NCBI RefSeq assembly: GCF_014650115.1
Contig: NZ_BMUI01000017.1
Span: 124,001-188,000 of the forward strand
DNA: 64,000 bases
Origin: Streptomyces olivaceoviridis
GTDB taxonomy: Bacteria > Actinomycetota > Actinomycetes > Streptomycetales > Streptomycetaceae
Direction: 5' to 3'
Numbering within the stretch: the first letter of the stretch is position 1; each line of letters begins with the position of its first letter. The position numbers and the translations under genes were made by a program. The notes beneath the pieces are model-generated. The model ran no database searches, had not been told where the DNA came from, and was given only the letters and a program-made list of their open reading frames with translations. Below are positions 19,143 through 26,660 of this stretch, piece by piece.

Positions 19143-19760
19143 GTGATCACTCCTGTCCTGCCCCCAGCACGGACCGCGTACGGCCGGACGGCAGCCGCCG
19201 ACGAGTCGGCGACCGCGTGGGCGCTGGCCGCCCGTCGTGGTGACGCCGACGCGGTCGAGCACTTCGTCCGCGCCCTGCACCGCGACGTCCAGCGGTACGT
19301 CGCCCACCTCTGCGCCGATCCCCAGGCCGTCGACGACCTCGCCCAGGACACCTTCCTGCGTGCCCTCGGCAGCCTGCACCGCTTCGAGGGCCGCTCCTCG
19401 GCGCGCGCCTGGCTGCTGTCCATCGCCCGCCGGGCGGTGACCGACAGCCACCGCCGCGCCGCCTCCCGGCCCCGGCTGTCGGACGCGGCGGACTGGCAAC
19501 GGGCGGTCGAGTCGGTCCAGCCGCGCGGCCTGCCCGGATTCGATGACGGCATCGCACTGCTGGACCTGCTCGCAGGGCTGCCGGCCGAGCGCCGGGAGGC
19601 GTTCGTCCTCACCCAGCTGCTCGGCCTGCCCTACGCCGAGGCGGCCGAGGTCAGCGACTGTCCCGTCGGCACGGTGCGTTCCCGCGTGGCCCGCGCCAGG
19701 GCGACCCTGATCGGCCTGCTCGACGCGGCGGAGCGGCCCGCCGCCCCTCCGGTCGCCTGA
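19143..19760 (+). CDS. ECF-family RNA polymerase sigma factor
   Basis: A 205-residue group 4 sigma factor. Region 2 spans about residues 30-100 (HRDVQRYVAHLCADPQAVDDLAQDTFLRAL, then FEGRSSARAWLLSIARRAVTDSHRR). Region 4 spans about 140-195 (LPAERREAFVLTQLLGLPYAEAAEVSDCPVGTVRSRVARARATL), which binds the -35 element. No region 3 and no anti-sigma gene next to it, so control must be by another route or by transcription. GTG 19143 has GAAGGA 6 bases upstream; a longer frame upstream lacks a site. Upstream lies the Met/His-rich membrane protein, suggesting a metal or envelope stress regulon (inference). A 13-bp hairpin follows the stop. Confidence 0.92.
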   Translation: MITPVLPPARTAYGRTAAADESATAWALAARRGDADAVEHFVRALHRDVQRYVAHLCADPQAVDDLAQDTFLRALGSLHRFEGRSSARAWLLSIARRAVTDSHRRAASRPRLSDAADWQRAVESVQPRGLPGFDDGIALLDLLAGLPAERREAFVLTQLLGLPYAEAAEVSDCPVGTVRSRVARARATLIGLLDAAERPAAPPVA

Positions 19761-19771
19761 CCGGTTCGCCG

Positions 19772-19802
19772 GGGTGGGGCCGGCACGCCGCCGGCCCCAC
19801 CC
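19772..19802 (+). terminator. Hairpin terminator after the ECF sigma gene
   Basis: A perfect 13-bp GC-rich stem (19772-19784 with 19790-19802) with a 5-base loop, beginning 12 bases after the sigma factor stop codon. No T tract. Confidence 0.75.
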
Positions 19803-19819
19803 GGGTCACTGGGAACCGA

Positions 19820-19881
19820 GAGGCGGAGGCGGAGGCAGATGCGGATCAGCGCGCCTCCGCGTCCGCGTCCGCCTCCGCCTC
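19820..19881. terminator. Long hairpin overlapping the 3' end of the MFS gene
   Basis: A 26-bp stem (19820-19845 with 19856-19881; two mismatches, one G-U) with a 10-base loop. The loop contains the MFS stop codon (19846-19848), and the right arm encodes the last residues (EAEADADAEA). It lies between convergent genes and probably terminates the leftward transcript, or both. Confidence 0.7.
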
Positions 19882-21096
19882 CCCGCCCCGCGACAGACGT
19901 CCGCCGATCAGCAGTACCGCGCACGCCCCGGCCGTCAGCAGTCCGCCGGCGAGGAAGGCCCCCCGCGCACCGGCGAGCGGCAGGATCAGACCTCCGAGCG
20001 CGGCGCCCGCCGCGATGCCGGCGTTGTACGCACCGGAGTTCGCCGCGAGGGCGAGGTCCGTGCGGCCCGGCGCCCAGTGCAGCATCGCGTTCTGGGCGGT
20101 CATGAACACCGGTCCGAGCGCACCGCCCATCAGCACCAGGCACACCACCGCCATGACCTGACGGCCGCCCGCCGCGTACAGACCGAGCATGCCGAGCGCC
20201 TGGGTGGCCACGGCCGTGGGCAGCGCGGCACGCGGGAAGCGGTCCAGCAGCGCCGCGGTGCCGCTCACCCCGGCCAGGCACGCGGTACCGAAGGCCGCGA
20301 GCAGCACGCCGACCGTGCCGGGGGCGAACCCGCCCACGCCGCCCAGGAACGTCACCAGGTAGGTGTATCCCGCGAACGCACCGGTGGCGGAGAGGAATCC
20401 CGCCGCCAGTACGGTCCCGAACCGGCGGACGTCGGGGCTGCTGCCGTAGGCGGCGGGCTCGTCGTCCGGACGCGAGGTCGGCAGCAGGACGGCGATCGTC
20501 ACGAGGCAGACCAGCCCCGGAACGGCAAGGGAGGCGACCGGCACCGGCCAGCCGCGCTGCCGGCCCAGCCAGGTCCCCGCGGGGACACCGAGCACCAGGG
20601 CGAGCGAACCGGCCACGGACAGCGCCCCGACCACACGTCCGCGCACCTCGGGGGCGAACAGGCCCACCGCGACCGGCCCCATCACCGCCCAGAACAGCGC
20701 CTGGGCGAGGGCGGTCAACAGCCGTGCCCCGAGGAGCAGCCAGTACGAGCCGGCCACGGCCCCGACCAGACTGGACACGACCAGCGCGGCCAGCAGTCCC
20801 GCGAGCACATGACGCCGGGGCACCGCCCGCAGGGCGTGGGCGAGCGGCAGGGAGGCGACGGCCACCGTCACGCCGTAGCCGGTGACCAGCAGCCCGACCG
20901 CCGACAGCGACACCCCGAGGCTGTCGGACATGAGGTCCAGGAGGCCGATGGGCAGGTTCTCCGCGGTGTTGAAGGTGAAGGCGGCCAGCATGAGAGCCGC
21001 GAGCACCGCGGGGCCGCGCCGTGCGGCCGGTCGCGCCGAGACCCCACGGTCTCGTCCCGGCCTCGCCCACCGCGCTGGTTGTGTGACACCGCCCAT
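19846..21096 (-). CDS. MFS transporter, Cmx/CmlA-like drug efflux type
   Basis: A 416-residue major facilitator with 12 hydrophobic segments. The N-terminal half has the DHA1-type pattern FTFNTAENLPIGLL in helix 1 and an MFS motif A-like loop LAHALRAVPRRHVLAG, then motif C-like GSLALVLGVPAGTWLGRQRGW in helix 5, marking an antiporter (drug:H+). It is most like the chloramphenicol/arabinose-efflux group, but the substrate is unknown. The C-terminus ends in an acidic repeat EAEADADAEA encoded by one arm of a large hairpin. It diverges from the ScbR-like regulator with 187 bases between, so that TetR protein may regulate it. ATG 21096 is used. Confidence 0.88.
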   Translation of the reverse strand: MGGVTQPARWARPGRDRGVSARPAARRGPAVLAALMLAAFTFNTAENLPIGLLDLMSDSLGVSLSAVGLLVTGYGVTVAVASLPLAHALRAVPRRHVLAGLLAALVVSSLVGAVAGSYWLLLGARLLTALAQALFWAVMGPVAVGLFAPEVRGRVVGALSVAGSLALVLGVPAGTWLGRQRGWPVPVASLAVPGLVCLVTIAVLLPTSRPDDEPAAYGSSPDVRRFGTVLAAGFLSATGAFAGYTYLVTFLGGVGGFAPGTVGVLLAAFGTACLAGVSGTAALLDRFPRAALPTAVATQALGMLGLYAAGGRQVMAVVCLVLMGGALGPVFMTAQNAMLHWAPGRTDLALAANSGAYNAGIAAGAALGGLILPLAGARGAFLAGGLLTAGACAVLLIGGRLSRGGEAEADADAEAR

Positions 21097-21283
21097 GCGA
21101 TCAGCTCACCGGCCGCCCCGGTCCCACCGCAACCGAATTCCGGGCTCGCCGGCACGGCCGGAGGGTCCTGTGTCAGGCGCATGTGCCAAGTCCGCGCGAA
21201 CCGCCCTTGCCCACCCTTCCGTTCAAACGGCGTGCGGTAGGGTACGAGCTGTTTGGTTTAATTTTCAGCTTGGGGGAGGGTCC

Positions 21284-21940
21284 ATGGCTCAGCAGGAGCG
21301 AGCTGTACGGACCCGACGTGCTGTTCTGGAGGCCGCCGCCGCCGTCTTCGCGGAACGCGGATACGCCGCCGCCACCATCGCCGAGATCCTGAACCGGGCC
21401 GGCGTCACCAAGGGCGCCCTGTACTTCCACTTCGACTCCAAGGCGGCCCTCGCCCGGGGCGTGCTCCAGGAGCAGACGGGGACCGAGTACCACCTGCCCC
21501 GGGAGCTGAAGTTGCAGGAGTGGGTGGACGCGGGCATGACCCTCGCCAAGCGGCTGCCGCAGGAGCCCGTACTGCTCGCCGGCGTCCGGCTCTCGGCCGA
21601 CCTCCAGGGTCGCGAGGTGCTCGGCAGCGCCTGGCCCGCCTGGGCCCGGATGACCTCGTGCGTCCTGACGGAGGCGAAGGAACGCGGTGAGGTGCTGCCG
21701 CACGTGGACCCCGAGGAGACCGCCCAGGTCTTCCTCGGTGCCTGGATCGGCGTGCAGTTCGTCTCGCAGGCCGTGGCCGGCTGGGCCGACCTGGACGACC
21801 GCATGTCGGCGCTGTACGGGCACATCCTCCCCGCCATCGCGGCCCCGGCCGTCCTCGTCCGGCTGGACACCGCTCCGGACCGGGGCGCCCGCGTGATCGC
21901 CGAGGTCCGGCAGAAGTCACAGACACTCGCCGGCGTCTGA
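21284..21940 (+). CDS. ScbR/ArpA-like TetR regulator (gamma-butyrolactone receptor family)
   Basis: A 218-residue TetR protein. The helix-turn-helix region TIAEILNRAGVTKGALYFHFDSKAALARGVL is that of the gamma-butyrolactone receptor group (ScbR, ArpA, BarA, and pseudo-receptors), and the ligand half keeps AGVRLSADLQGRE and WAGW-like Trp residues (AVAGWADL). No afsA-type synthase lies nearby, so it may be a pseudo-receptor responding to another signal. ATG 21284 follows GGGGGAGGG. Divergent MFS gene upstream is a plausible target. A 7-bp inverted repeat (22021-22040) with AAACCG/CGGTTT half-sites lies just downstream and is reminiscent of autoregulatory elements, though oddly placed. Confidence 0.88.
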   Translation: MAQQERAVRTRRAVLEAAAAVFAERGYAAATIAEILNRAGVTKGALYFHFDSKAALARGVLQEQTGTEYHLPRELKLQEWVDAGMTLAKRLPQEPVLLAGVRLSADLQGREVLGSAWPAWARMTSCVLTEAKERGEVLPHVDPEETAQVFLGAWIGVQFVSQAVAGWADLDDRMSALYGHILPAIAAPAVLVRLDTAPDRGARVIAEVRQKSQTLAGV

Positions 21941-22020
21941 GCCCGACACCGACCGCCGCGCCGGGCTCCCGCTCTCGGCCGTCTCTCGGGCGCGCTGGCG
22001 GCACGCGTTCAGGCGTGTAC

Positions 22021-22040
22021 CAAACCGCTGAGTCGGTTTG
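22021..22040. promoter_or_regulatory. Inverted repeat with AAACCG/CGGTTT half-sites
   Basis: CAAACCG and CGGTTTG (22021-22027, 22034-22040) separated by 6 bases, lying between the convergent ScbR-like and SgcJ-like genes. It may be a regulator binding site or a weak bidirectional terminator; half-sites resemble those upstream of the SDR gene (789-829). Confidence 0.4.
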
Positions 22041-22085
22041 TGACGGCCCTCGCTCGAGCCTCGCGGCCGAGCACCCGGCACCCGG

Positions 22086-22538
22086 TCACGCCCGGCCGGC
22101 CGCGGGGACGAGACCGGGGGCGAACCGGAACGAGACCGCCTCCATCAGCGGCTTGCGCCTGGTGTTGTGGAAGGCGGCGATCCGCCATGTGCCGTCCGGC
22201 TCCCGCACCAGCGTGTACGTCTGCACCTTGCCGAGCCGGCGGGGCCGCCTGCCCTTGTAGGTGTCGCCGCGCCCGCTGACGACGGCCGTGTCCGGCCCCG
22301 GGAAGCGGATGCCGACGACCTCGTCCGCGAGCCGGGTGTCCTTGAGGAAGGTCGTGAACAGCACACGGTGGCTCTCGGTGATGTCCCGGCGCCCCTGGTA
22401 GAGCGTGCCGACATAGGTGGCGTAGGTGGCGTCCTCGGTGAACAGGCGGCCGTAGGCGTCGGCGTCGTGCTCGTTCCAGGCGGCGACCAGTGCGTCCAGG
22501 ACGGCGGTGACGGCGGCGGTGTCGTGCGATGCGGGCAC
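22086..22538 (-). CDS. SgcJ/EcaC family NTF2-like protein
   Basis: A 150-residue protein of the SnoaL/NTF2-like cone fold, closest in pattern to SgcJ/EcaC (named after enediyne cluster proteins): VLDALVAAWNEHDADAYGRLFTEDATYAT, GRRDITESHRVLF, then YTLVREPDGTWRIAAFHNTRRKP. Catalytic function in this group is not established. GTG 22538 has GGGGAGA upstream. It diverges from the MarR gene over a 90-base spacer containing an inverted repeat (22579-22592), so it is very likely the MarR target. Confidence 0.87.
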   Translation of the reverse strand: MPASHDTAAVTAVLDALVAAWNEHDADAYGRLFTEDATYATYVGTLYQGRRDITESHRVLFTTFLKDTRLADEVVGIRFPGPDTAVVSGRGDTYKGRRPRRLGKVQTYTLVREPDGTWRIAAFHNTRRKPLMEAVSFRFAPGLVPAAGRA

Positions 22539-22578
22539 GGCGGAGGTCTCCCCTCGTGGTTAGACTGGCGCGGTATCT

Positions 22579-22592
22579 TACTGAGAACAGTA
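22579..22592. promoter_or_regulatory. Inverted repeat in the SgcJ-like/marR divergent promoter
   Basis: TACTG-AGAA-CAGTA forms a perfect 5-bp inverted repeat with a 4-base centre. On the minus strand TAAGAT at the left edge is a good -10 for the SgcJ-like gene; CAGTAT on the plus strand could serve marR. A shared MarR operator is the simple reading. Confidence 0.5.
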
Positions 22593-22628
22593 TCTGCATA
22601 CGTGCAGAGATTTGGGAAGGGGGGCCCC

Positions 22629-23117
22629 GTGTCGAATCCCGGGAGCGGCGGGGACGGCGAGCACGTGATCTTCCGTCAGTACCTGGACGCCGTGGGCCTC
22701 CAGGGCCTGGCCAGCGCGGAGGCCGCGGGCCTGCACACCTCGGAGTGGTACGCGCTCAGCCTGCTCAGCCGGGAGGGCAGCCTGACCCCGGGCGAACTCG
22801 CCACCCGCACCGGGCTGACCACCGGGGCCACCACCCGGCTGATCGACCGTCTGGAGCGCGCCGGATACGCGCGCCGGACGCCCGACCCCACCGACCGCCG
22901 GCGCGTGCACGTCGAACCCGTCCCGGACGCGCTCGACCGCGTGGAGGAGGTCGTGGGCCCGGCCCGCCGCCGTCTCGCCGAGGTGCTGGCCCACTACACG
23001 CCCGACCAACGCGCCCTGATCTTCGACTACTTCGCCCGCGCTGCCCCCGCGTTCCGCGCCGCGACCGAGGAGATCCGGGCGACGGCCCCGCCCAGGCGGG
23101 CCAGGAGGCCCGGCTGA
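22629..23117 (+). CDS. MarR family transcriptional regulator
   Basis: A 162-residue winged-helix regulator: SEWYALSLLSREGSLTPGELATRTGLTTGATTRLIDRLERAGYARRTPDPTDRRRVHVEPV is the complete MarR DNA-binding segment including the D-x-R-DRR wing. Flanking helices form the dimer domain. GTG 22629 lies after GGAAGGGGGG. It is divergent from the SgcJ-like gene, and both promoters share a putative operator at 22579-22592. The ligand is unknown; many family members respond to phenolic compounds or oxidants. Only one regulator of this class is in the window. Confidence 0.92.
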   Translation: MSNPGSGGDGEHVIFRQYLDAVGLQGLASAEAAGLHTSEWYALSLLSREGSLTPGELATRTGLTTGATTRLIDRLERAGYARRTPDPTDRRRVHVEPVPDALDRVEEVVGPARRRLAEVLAHYTPDQRALIFDYFARAAPAFRAATEEIRATAPPRRARRPG

Positions 23118-23258
23118 CCCGAGCGGACCGGCGCCCCGGGCCGCCGCGCGCACGACGGGCGGTCCCAGGCGCACGACGGGCGCTCCCGCTCGCTCCCGGG
23201 CGTGCCATCATCACCGTCGTCCGTACGACCGCTCCCCACCGGAAGGGCACGGGCCACG

Positions 23259-24126
23259 ATGACCGACTGGGAGTGGGACGAGACCCTCTTCGCGGGCGCC
23301 GCCCCCTACTACCAGCGGGGCCGGCTGCCCTACGCCCCCGGGCTGGTCCCCCGGCTCGCCGAGGTGCTCGCGGCCGACGGCACCGGACGCCTCCTCGACG
23401 TGGGCTGCGGACCGGGCACCGTCACCCTTCCGCTGGCCCCCCTGTTCCGCGAGGCCGTCGGCGTGGACCCGGACACCGGGATGATCGCCGAGGCCACGCG
23501 CCGGGCCGCCACCGCGGGACCGGCCGCCAGGACCCGCTGGCTACGGCTGCGCGCCGAGCATCTCCCGGCCGGTCTCGGCACGTTCGACGTGGCGGTCTTC
23601 GCCCAGTCCTTCCACTGGACCGACCGCGAGCGGGTGGCGCGGACCGTCCACGGCATGCTCCGGCCCGGCGGAGCACTGGTGCACCTGGCCGACCTGAAGA
23701 CCGAGCGCCGTACGACCGCGGGTCTGCCGTACCCGGCCGTGCCCTACGCCGGTATCGCCGCCCTGGTCCGGCGCTACCTGGGCCCCGTCCGCCGCGCCGG
23801 CCGGAGCCTGCTGCCGCAGGGCACCCCGGGAGGTGAGGCGGCGGTGCTCTCCGGGGCCGGATTCGCGGGCCCCGAGCGGCATGTCGTACCCGGCGGACAG
23901 GTGCTGGTGCGCACCACGGACGACGTCGTCGCCTGGACGTTCTCGATGTCCTTCTCCACCCCGCACCCTGTTCGGCCCGGACGGCGCGTCCTTCGAGGCG
24001 GACCTGCGCCGGCTGCTCGGCGGCGCCTCCCCGGCGGACCGGTTCGCGGAACGGGTCCCGAGCACCGAGGTGTTCGTCTGGCGCCGGCCCCGGCAGGCTC
24101 GGTCACGGACCGGCGGGACCGGCTGA
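23259..24126 (+). pseudogene. Class I SAM-dependent methyltransferase, frameshifted near 23966-23968
   Basis: The first 236 codons encode a complete methyltransferase core: LLDVGCGPGTVTLPLAPLF (motif I), GVDPDTGMI, FDVAVFAQSFHWTD, and a C-terminal part up to WTFSMSFSTPH. The frame then goes astray into a non-homologous Arg/Pro-rich tail ending at 24185. In the +1 frame the expected end appears at once: LFGPDGASFEADLRRLLGG...STEVFVWRRPR, stopping at 24126. One C too many in the run CCC at 23966-23968 explains it: reading PHLFG requires two. The restored protein would be 288 residues, normal for the family. This is either a recent mutation or a sequencing error. ATG 23259 follows GGAAGGG at a relaxed distance. 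Substrate unknown. Confidence 0.8.
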
Positions 24127-24302
24127 CGGCGGCTCAGGCCGGGGCCGTGGGTATCCGATGGAGGATGTATGTCCACGGTCACTAGGATGTGAGGCCAAGA
24201 CAACCATGCGACCGGCCGTTCGTTGCGGGCCGGTCGGGGTCGCCGATGCCAGGGACCGCTCCCCGGGCTGCGGTGATCTTCCTTCCCAGGAGGACCCTCC
24301 GC

Positions 24303-26483
24303 ATGTTCCGACGAATAGGCAACGCCGTCGTCCGTCATCCCATTTGGACGATCGTGGCGTGGCTGATCGCCGCGGTGGCCATCGTCGCCACCGCTCCGAG
24401 CCTGCCCTCGAACAGTGACGAGAGCAGCTTTCTGCCCAAGAGTTACGAGTCCATCCAAGCGGCGCAGCTCCAGGAGAAGGCGTTCCCCAGCGCCTTCACG
24501 CCGTCAGCGATCGTGCTCTACCAGCGCACCGACGGCAGCAAGCTCACCGCCGCCGACCTGCGCGATGTCGCCCGGATCAGTTCCGAGCTGGGTGAGAAGC
24601 ACATCGACCAGGTACAGAAGGTCGTCCCCGGCCGGCCGTCCAAGGACGGCAGGTATGACCTGACCCTGGTCCAGATGGACAACAAGACCGCCGGCCAGCC
24701 CAAACAGGCCGACGCCGCCAAGGAGTTGCGTGACGAGGCCAAGAAGCTGGCCAAGGGCACGGACCTCGAAGCCAAGCTCGGCGGTTCCGCCGCGCAGGCG
24801 CTCGACCAGCAGGACTCGTCCAAGCGGGGCGATGCGCTGATCGGTCTCGGCACCTTCGGGATCATCCTGATCACCCTGCTGATCATCTTCCGGGCGCCGA
24901 TTCTCGCCGTACTGCCCCTGGTGCTGATCGGTCTGGTGTCCGCCGTCGCCAACGGGCTGATCGCCTACGCCACCAAGCTGTTCGGGCTGGAGGCCAACAG
25001 CTCGATCTCGTCCATCCTGATCGTCGTGCTCTTCGGCGTGGGCACGGACTACTTCCTGTTCCTGATATTCCGTTACCGCGAGAGCCTGCGGGCCGGCGAC
25101 GAGCCCAAGGAGGCCATGGTCAACGCGGTCGGCCGGGTCGGCGAGGCCATCGCCTCGGCGGCCGGAGCGGTCATCATCGCGTTCCTGGCCCTGGTGCTGT
25201 CCACGCTGGGCTTCCTCAAGCAGATGGGCCCGGCGCTCGCCATCGCGGTCGGCGCCACGCTGGTCGCGGGTCTGACCCTGATCCCGGCCGTGGTCTCGCT
25301 CATCGGGCCGAAGGTCTTCTGGCCCTCCAAGTCGTGGAAGACGGAACCCGAGAACGCCCGCTTCGCCGTCCTCGGCCGGGGTGTCCAGCGCCGCCCGGCG
25401 CTGACCGCCGTCGCCTCCGGTCTCGTCCTGCTCGTCCTGTCGCTCGGCACCCTCGGCTACAAGGCCACCTTCGACCTGGCGTCGGGCTCCATGCCCAAGA
25501 CCAAGGAGTCCATGGTCGTCCAGGACGAGATCCAGAAGGCGTACTCGGCGGGCGCCGCCGCACCCACCGACGTCTACCTGTCCAGCACCGACGGCAAGCC
25601 GCTCGACAGGTCCGCCTTCGACGCGTACGCCACGAAGCTCGGCGCCGTGGACGGCGTCGCGAGCGCCCGCCTGAACCAGGTGAACAAGGCGGGCACCACC
25701 GCGGACTTCACCGTCACGCTCAAGTACGAGGCGTCGACGGACAAGGCGATCGACGCGGTGGGCAGGGTCCGCGACGTCGCGCACTCCTCGGCGCCCGAGG
25801 GCACCAAGGCGCTCGTCGGCGGCATGTCCTCGATCTACAAGGACATCAACGCGGCGGTCAACCACGACTACCGGACGGTCTTCCCCGTCGCCGCCGTCCT
25901 GATCATGGTCATCCTGGGGCTGCTGCTGCGCAGTGTGGTCGCGCCCTGGTACCTCATCGCCTCCGTGGGCCTCGGCTTCGGCGCCACCCTCGGTGCCACC
26001 GTGTGGATCTTCCAGGACGCGCAGGGGCACTCGGGTCTGATGTTCATGCTGCCGGTGATCATGTACCTCTTCGTGGTCGCGATCGGCACCGACTACAACA
26101 TCCTCATGATCGCCCGGTTGCGTGAGGAGGCGCGTGAGGGCCGGGAGCCGCGCGAGGCCGCCGGCATGGCGCTCCGGCACGCCGGGCCGACCGTGGCCGC
26201 GGCGGGCTTCATCCTGGCGGCGACCTTCGCCACGATGATGCTGGCCGGCAACTCGCTGCTCTCGGAGATGGGCTTCGCGGTCTCCTTCGGCATCGCGGTG
26301 GCCGCGTTCGTCATGGCGATGTTCTTCACCCCCAGCCTCACGGCCCTGATCGGCCACGCGGCCTGGTGGCCGGGCCACGCCGACCGGGCGGAGGTGCCGG
26401 CCGCCGGCACCGGCGCCGGAACGGTCGACTCCGGGCCGGTCCGGGGCGAGGAGGACCGGGATCCGGCCGGGCGCCGCGGTTAG
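24303..26483 (+). CDS. MMPL family RND transporter
   Basis: A 726-residue export protein of the MmpL/actinorhodin-type RND family, with about 12 transmembrane helices in two halves. After helix 1 (IWTIVAWLIAAVAIVATA) comes an extracytoplasmic domain. The helix 2-6 block ends in LFGVGTDYFLFLIFRYRE; the second half mirrors this with VVAIGTDYNILMIARLREE. The GTDY motifs are the proton-relay signature of MMPL proteins. Substrates in this family are lipids, siderophores or secondary metabolites. ATG 24303 is preceded by CCAGGAGGACCC. No TetR gene is adjacent. It ends 107 bases before a strong bidirectional terminator. The C-terminal tail (AGTGAGTVDSG) is low complexity. Confidence 0.93.
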   Translation: MFRRIGNAVVRHPIWTIVAWLIAAVAIVATAPSLPSNSDESSFLPKSYESIQAAQLQEKAFPSAFTPSAIVLYQRTDGSKLTAADLRDVARISSELGEKHIDQVQKVVPGRPSKDGRYDLTLVQMDNKTAGQPKQADAAKELRDEAKKLAKGTDLEAKLGGSAAQALDQQDSSKRGDALIGLGTFGIILITLLIIFRAPILAVLPLVLIGLVSAVANGLIAYATKLFGLEANSSISSILIVVLFGVGTDYFLFLIFRYRESLRAGDEPKEAMVNAVGRVGEAIASAAGAVIIAFLALVLSTLGFLKQMGPALAIAVGATLVAGLTLIPAVVSLIGPKVFWPSKSWKTEPENARFAVLGRGVQRRPALTAVASGLVLLVLSLGTLGYKATFDLASGSMPKTKESMVVQDEIQKAYSAGAAAPTDVYLSSTDGKPLDRSAFDAYATKLGAVDGVASARLNQVNKAGTTADFTVTLKYEASTDKAIDAVGRVRDVAHSSAPEGTKALVGGMSSIYKDINAAVNHDYRTVFPVAAVLIMVILGLLLRSVVAPWYLIASVGLGFGATLGATVWIFQDAQGHSGLMFMLPVIMYLFVVAIGTDYNILMIARLREEAREGREPREAAGMALRHAGPTVAAAGFILAATFATMMLAGNSLLSEMGFAVSFGIAVAAFVMAMFFTPSLTALIGHAAWWPGHADRAEVPAAGTGAGTVDSGPVRGEEDRDPAGRRG

Positions 26484-26507
26484 CGGAGGCCGGTGGAACC
26501 GCCGAGT

Positions 26508-26584
26508 TCCGCCGGGAGTCGTGACGGGCGGCGGCCGGTGACACCGGCCGGCTTCGCCGGGCGTCGCGACGGACGACGGTCGGT
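26508..26584. repeat. Imperfect 32-bp direct repeat
   Basis: Two copies (26508-26539 and 26553-26584), 45 bases apart start to start, differ at 6 of 32 positions. They lie in the 3' untranslated region between the MMPL stop and the terminator hairpin. No function is evident. Confidence 0.6.
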
Positions 26585-26589
26585 CTGAT

Positions 26590-26633
26590 CGAAAAAGTCC
26601 TGCCGGGCCATGCGGCCCGGCAGGACTTTTTCG
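26590..26633. terminator. Bidirectional Rho-independent terminator
   Basis: A perfect 20-bp stem (26590-26609 with 26614-26633) and a 4-base loop. The stem carries AAAAAG at one foot and CTTTTT at the other, giving a T tract in both directions. It serves the convergent MMPL (+) and SDR (-) genes, and is the best canonical terminator in the window. Confidence 0.95.
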
Positions 26634-26660
26634 TGCCCGGTGCGAGGACCGGCCGGCCCG

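Noticed and set aside
23259..24185. Full-length methyltransferase with a native Arg-rich tail
   Set aside because: The expected family C-terminus appears in the +1 frame, so the tail is a frameshift product.
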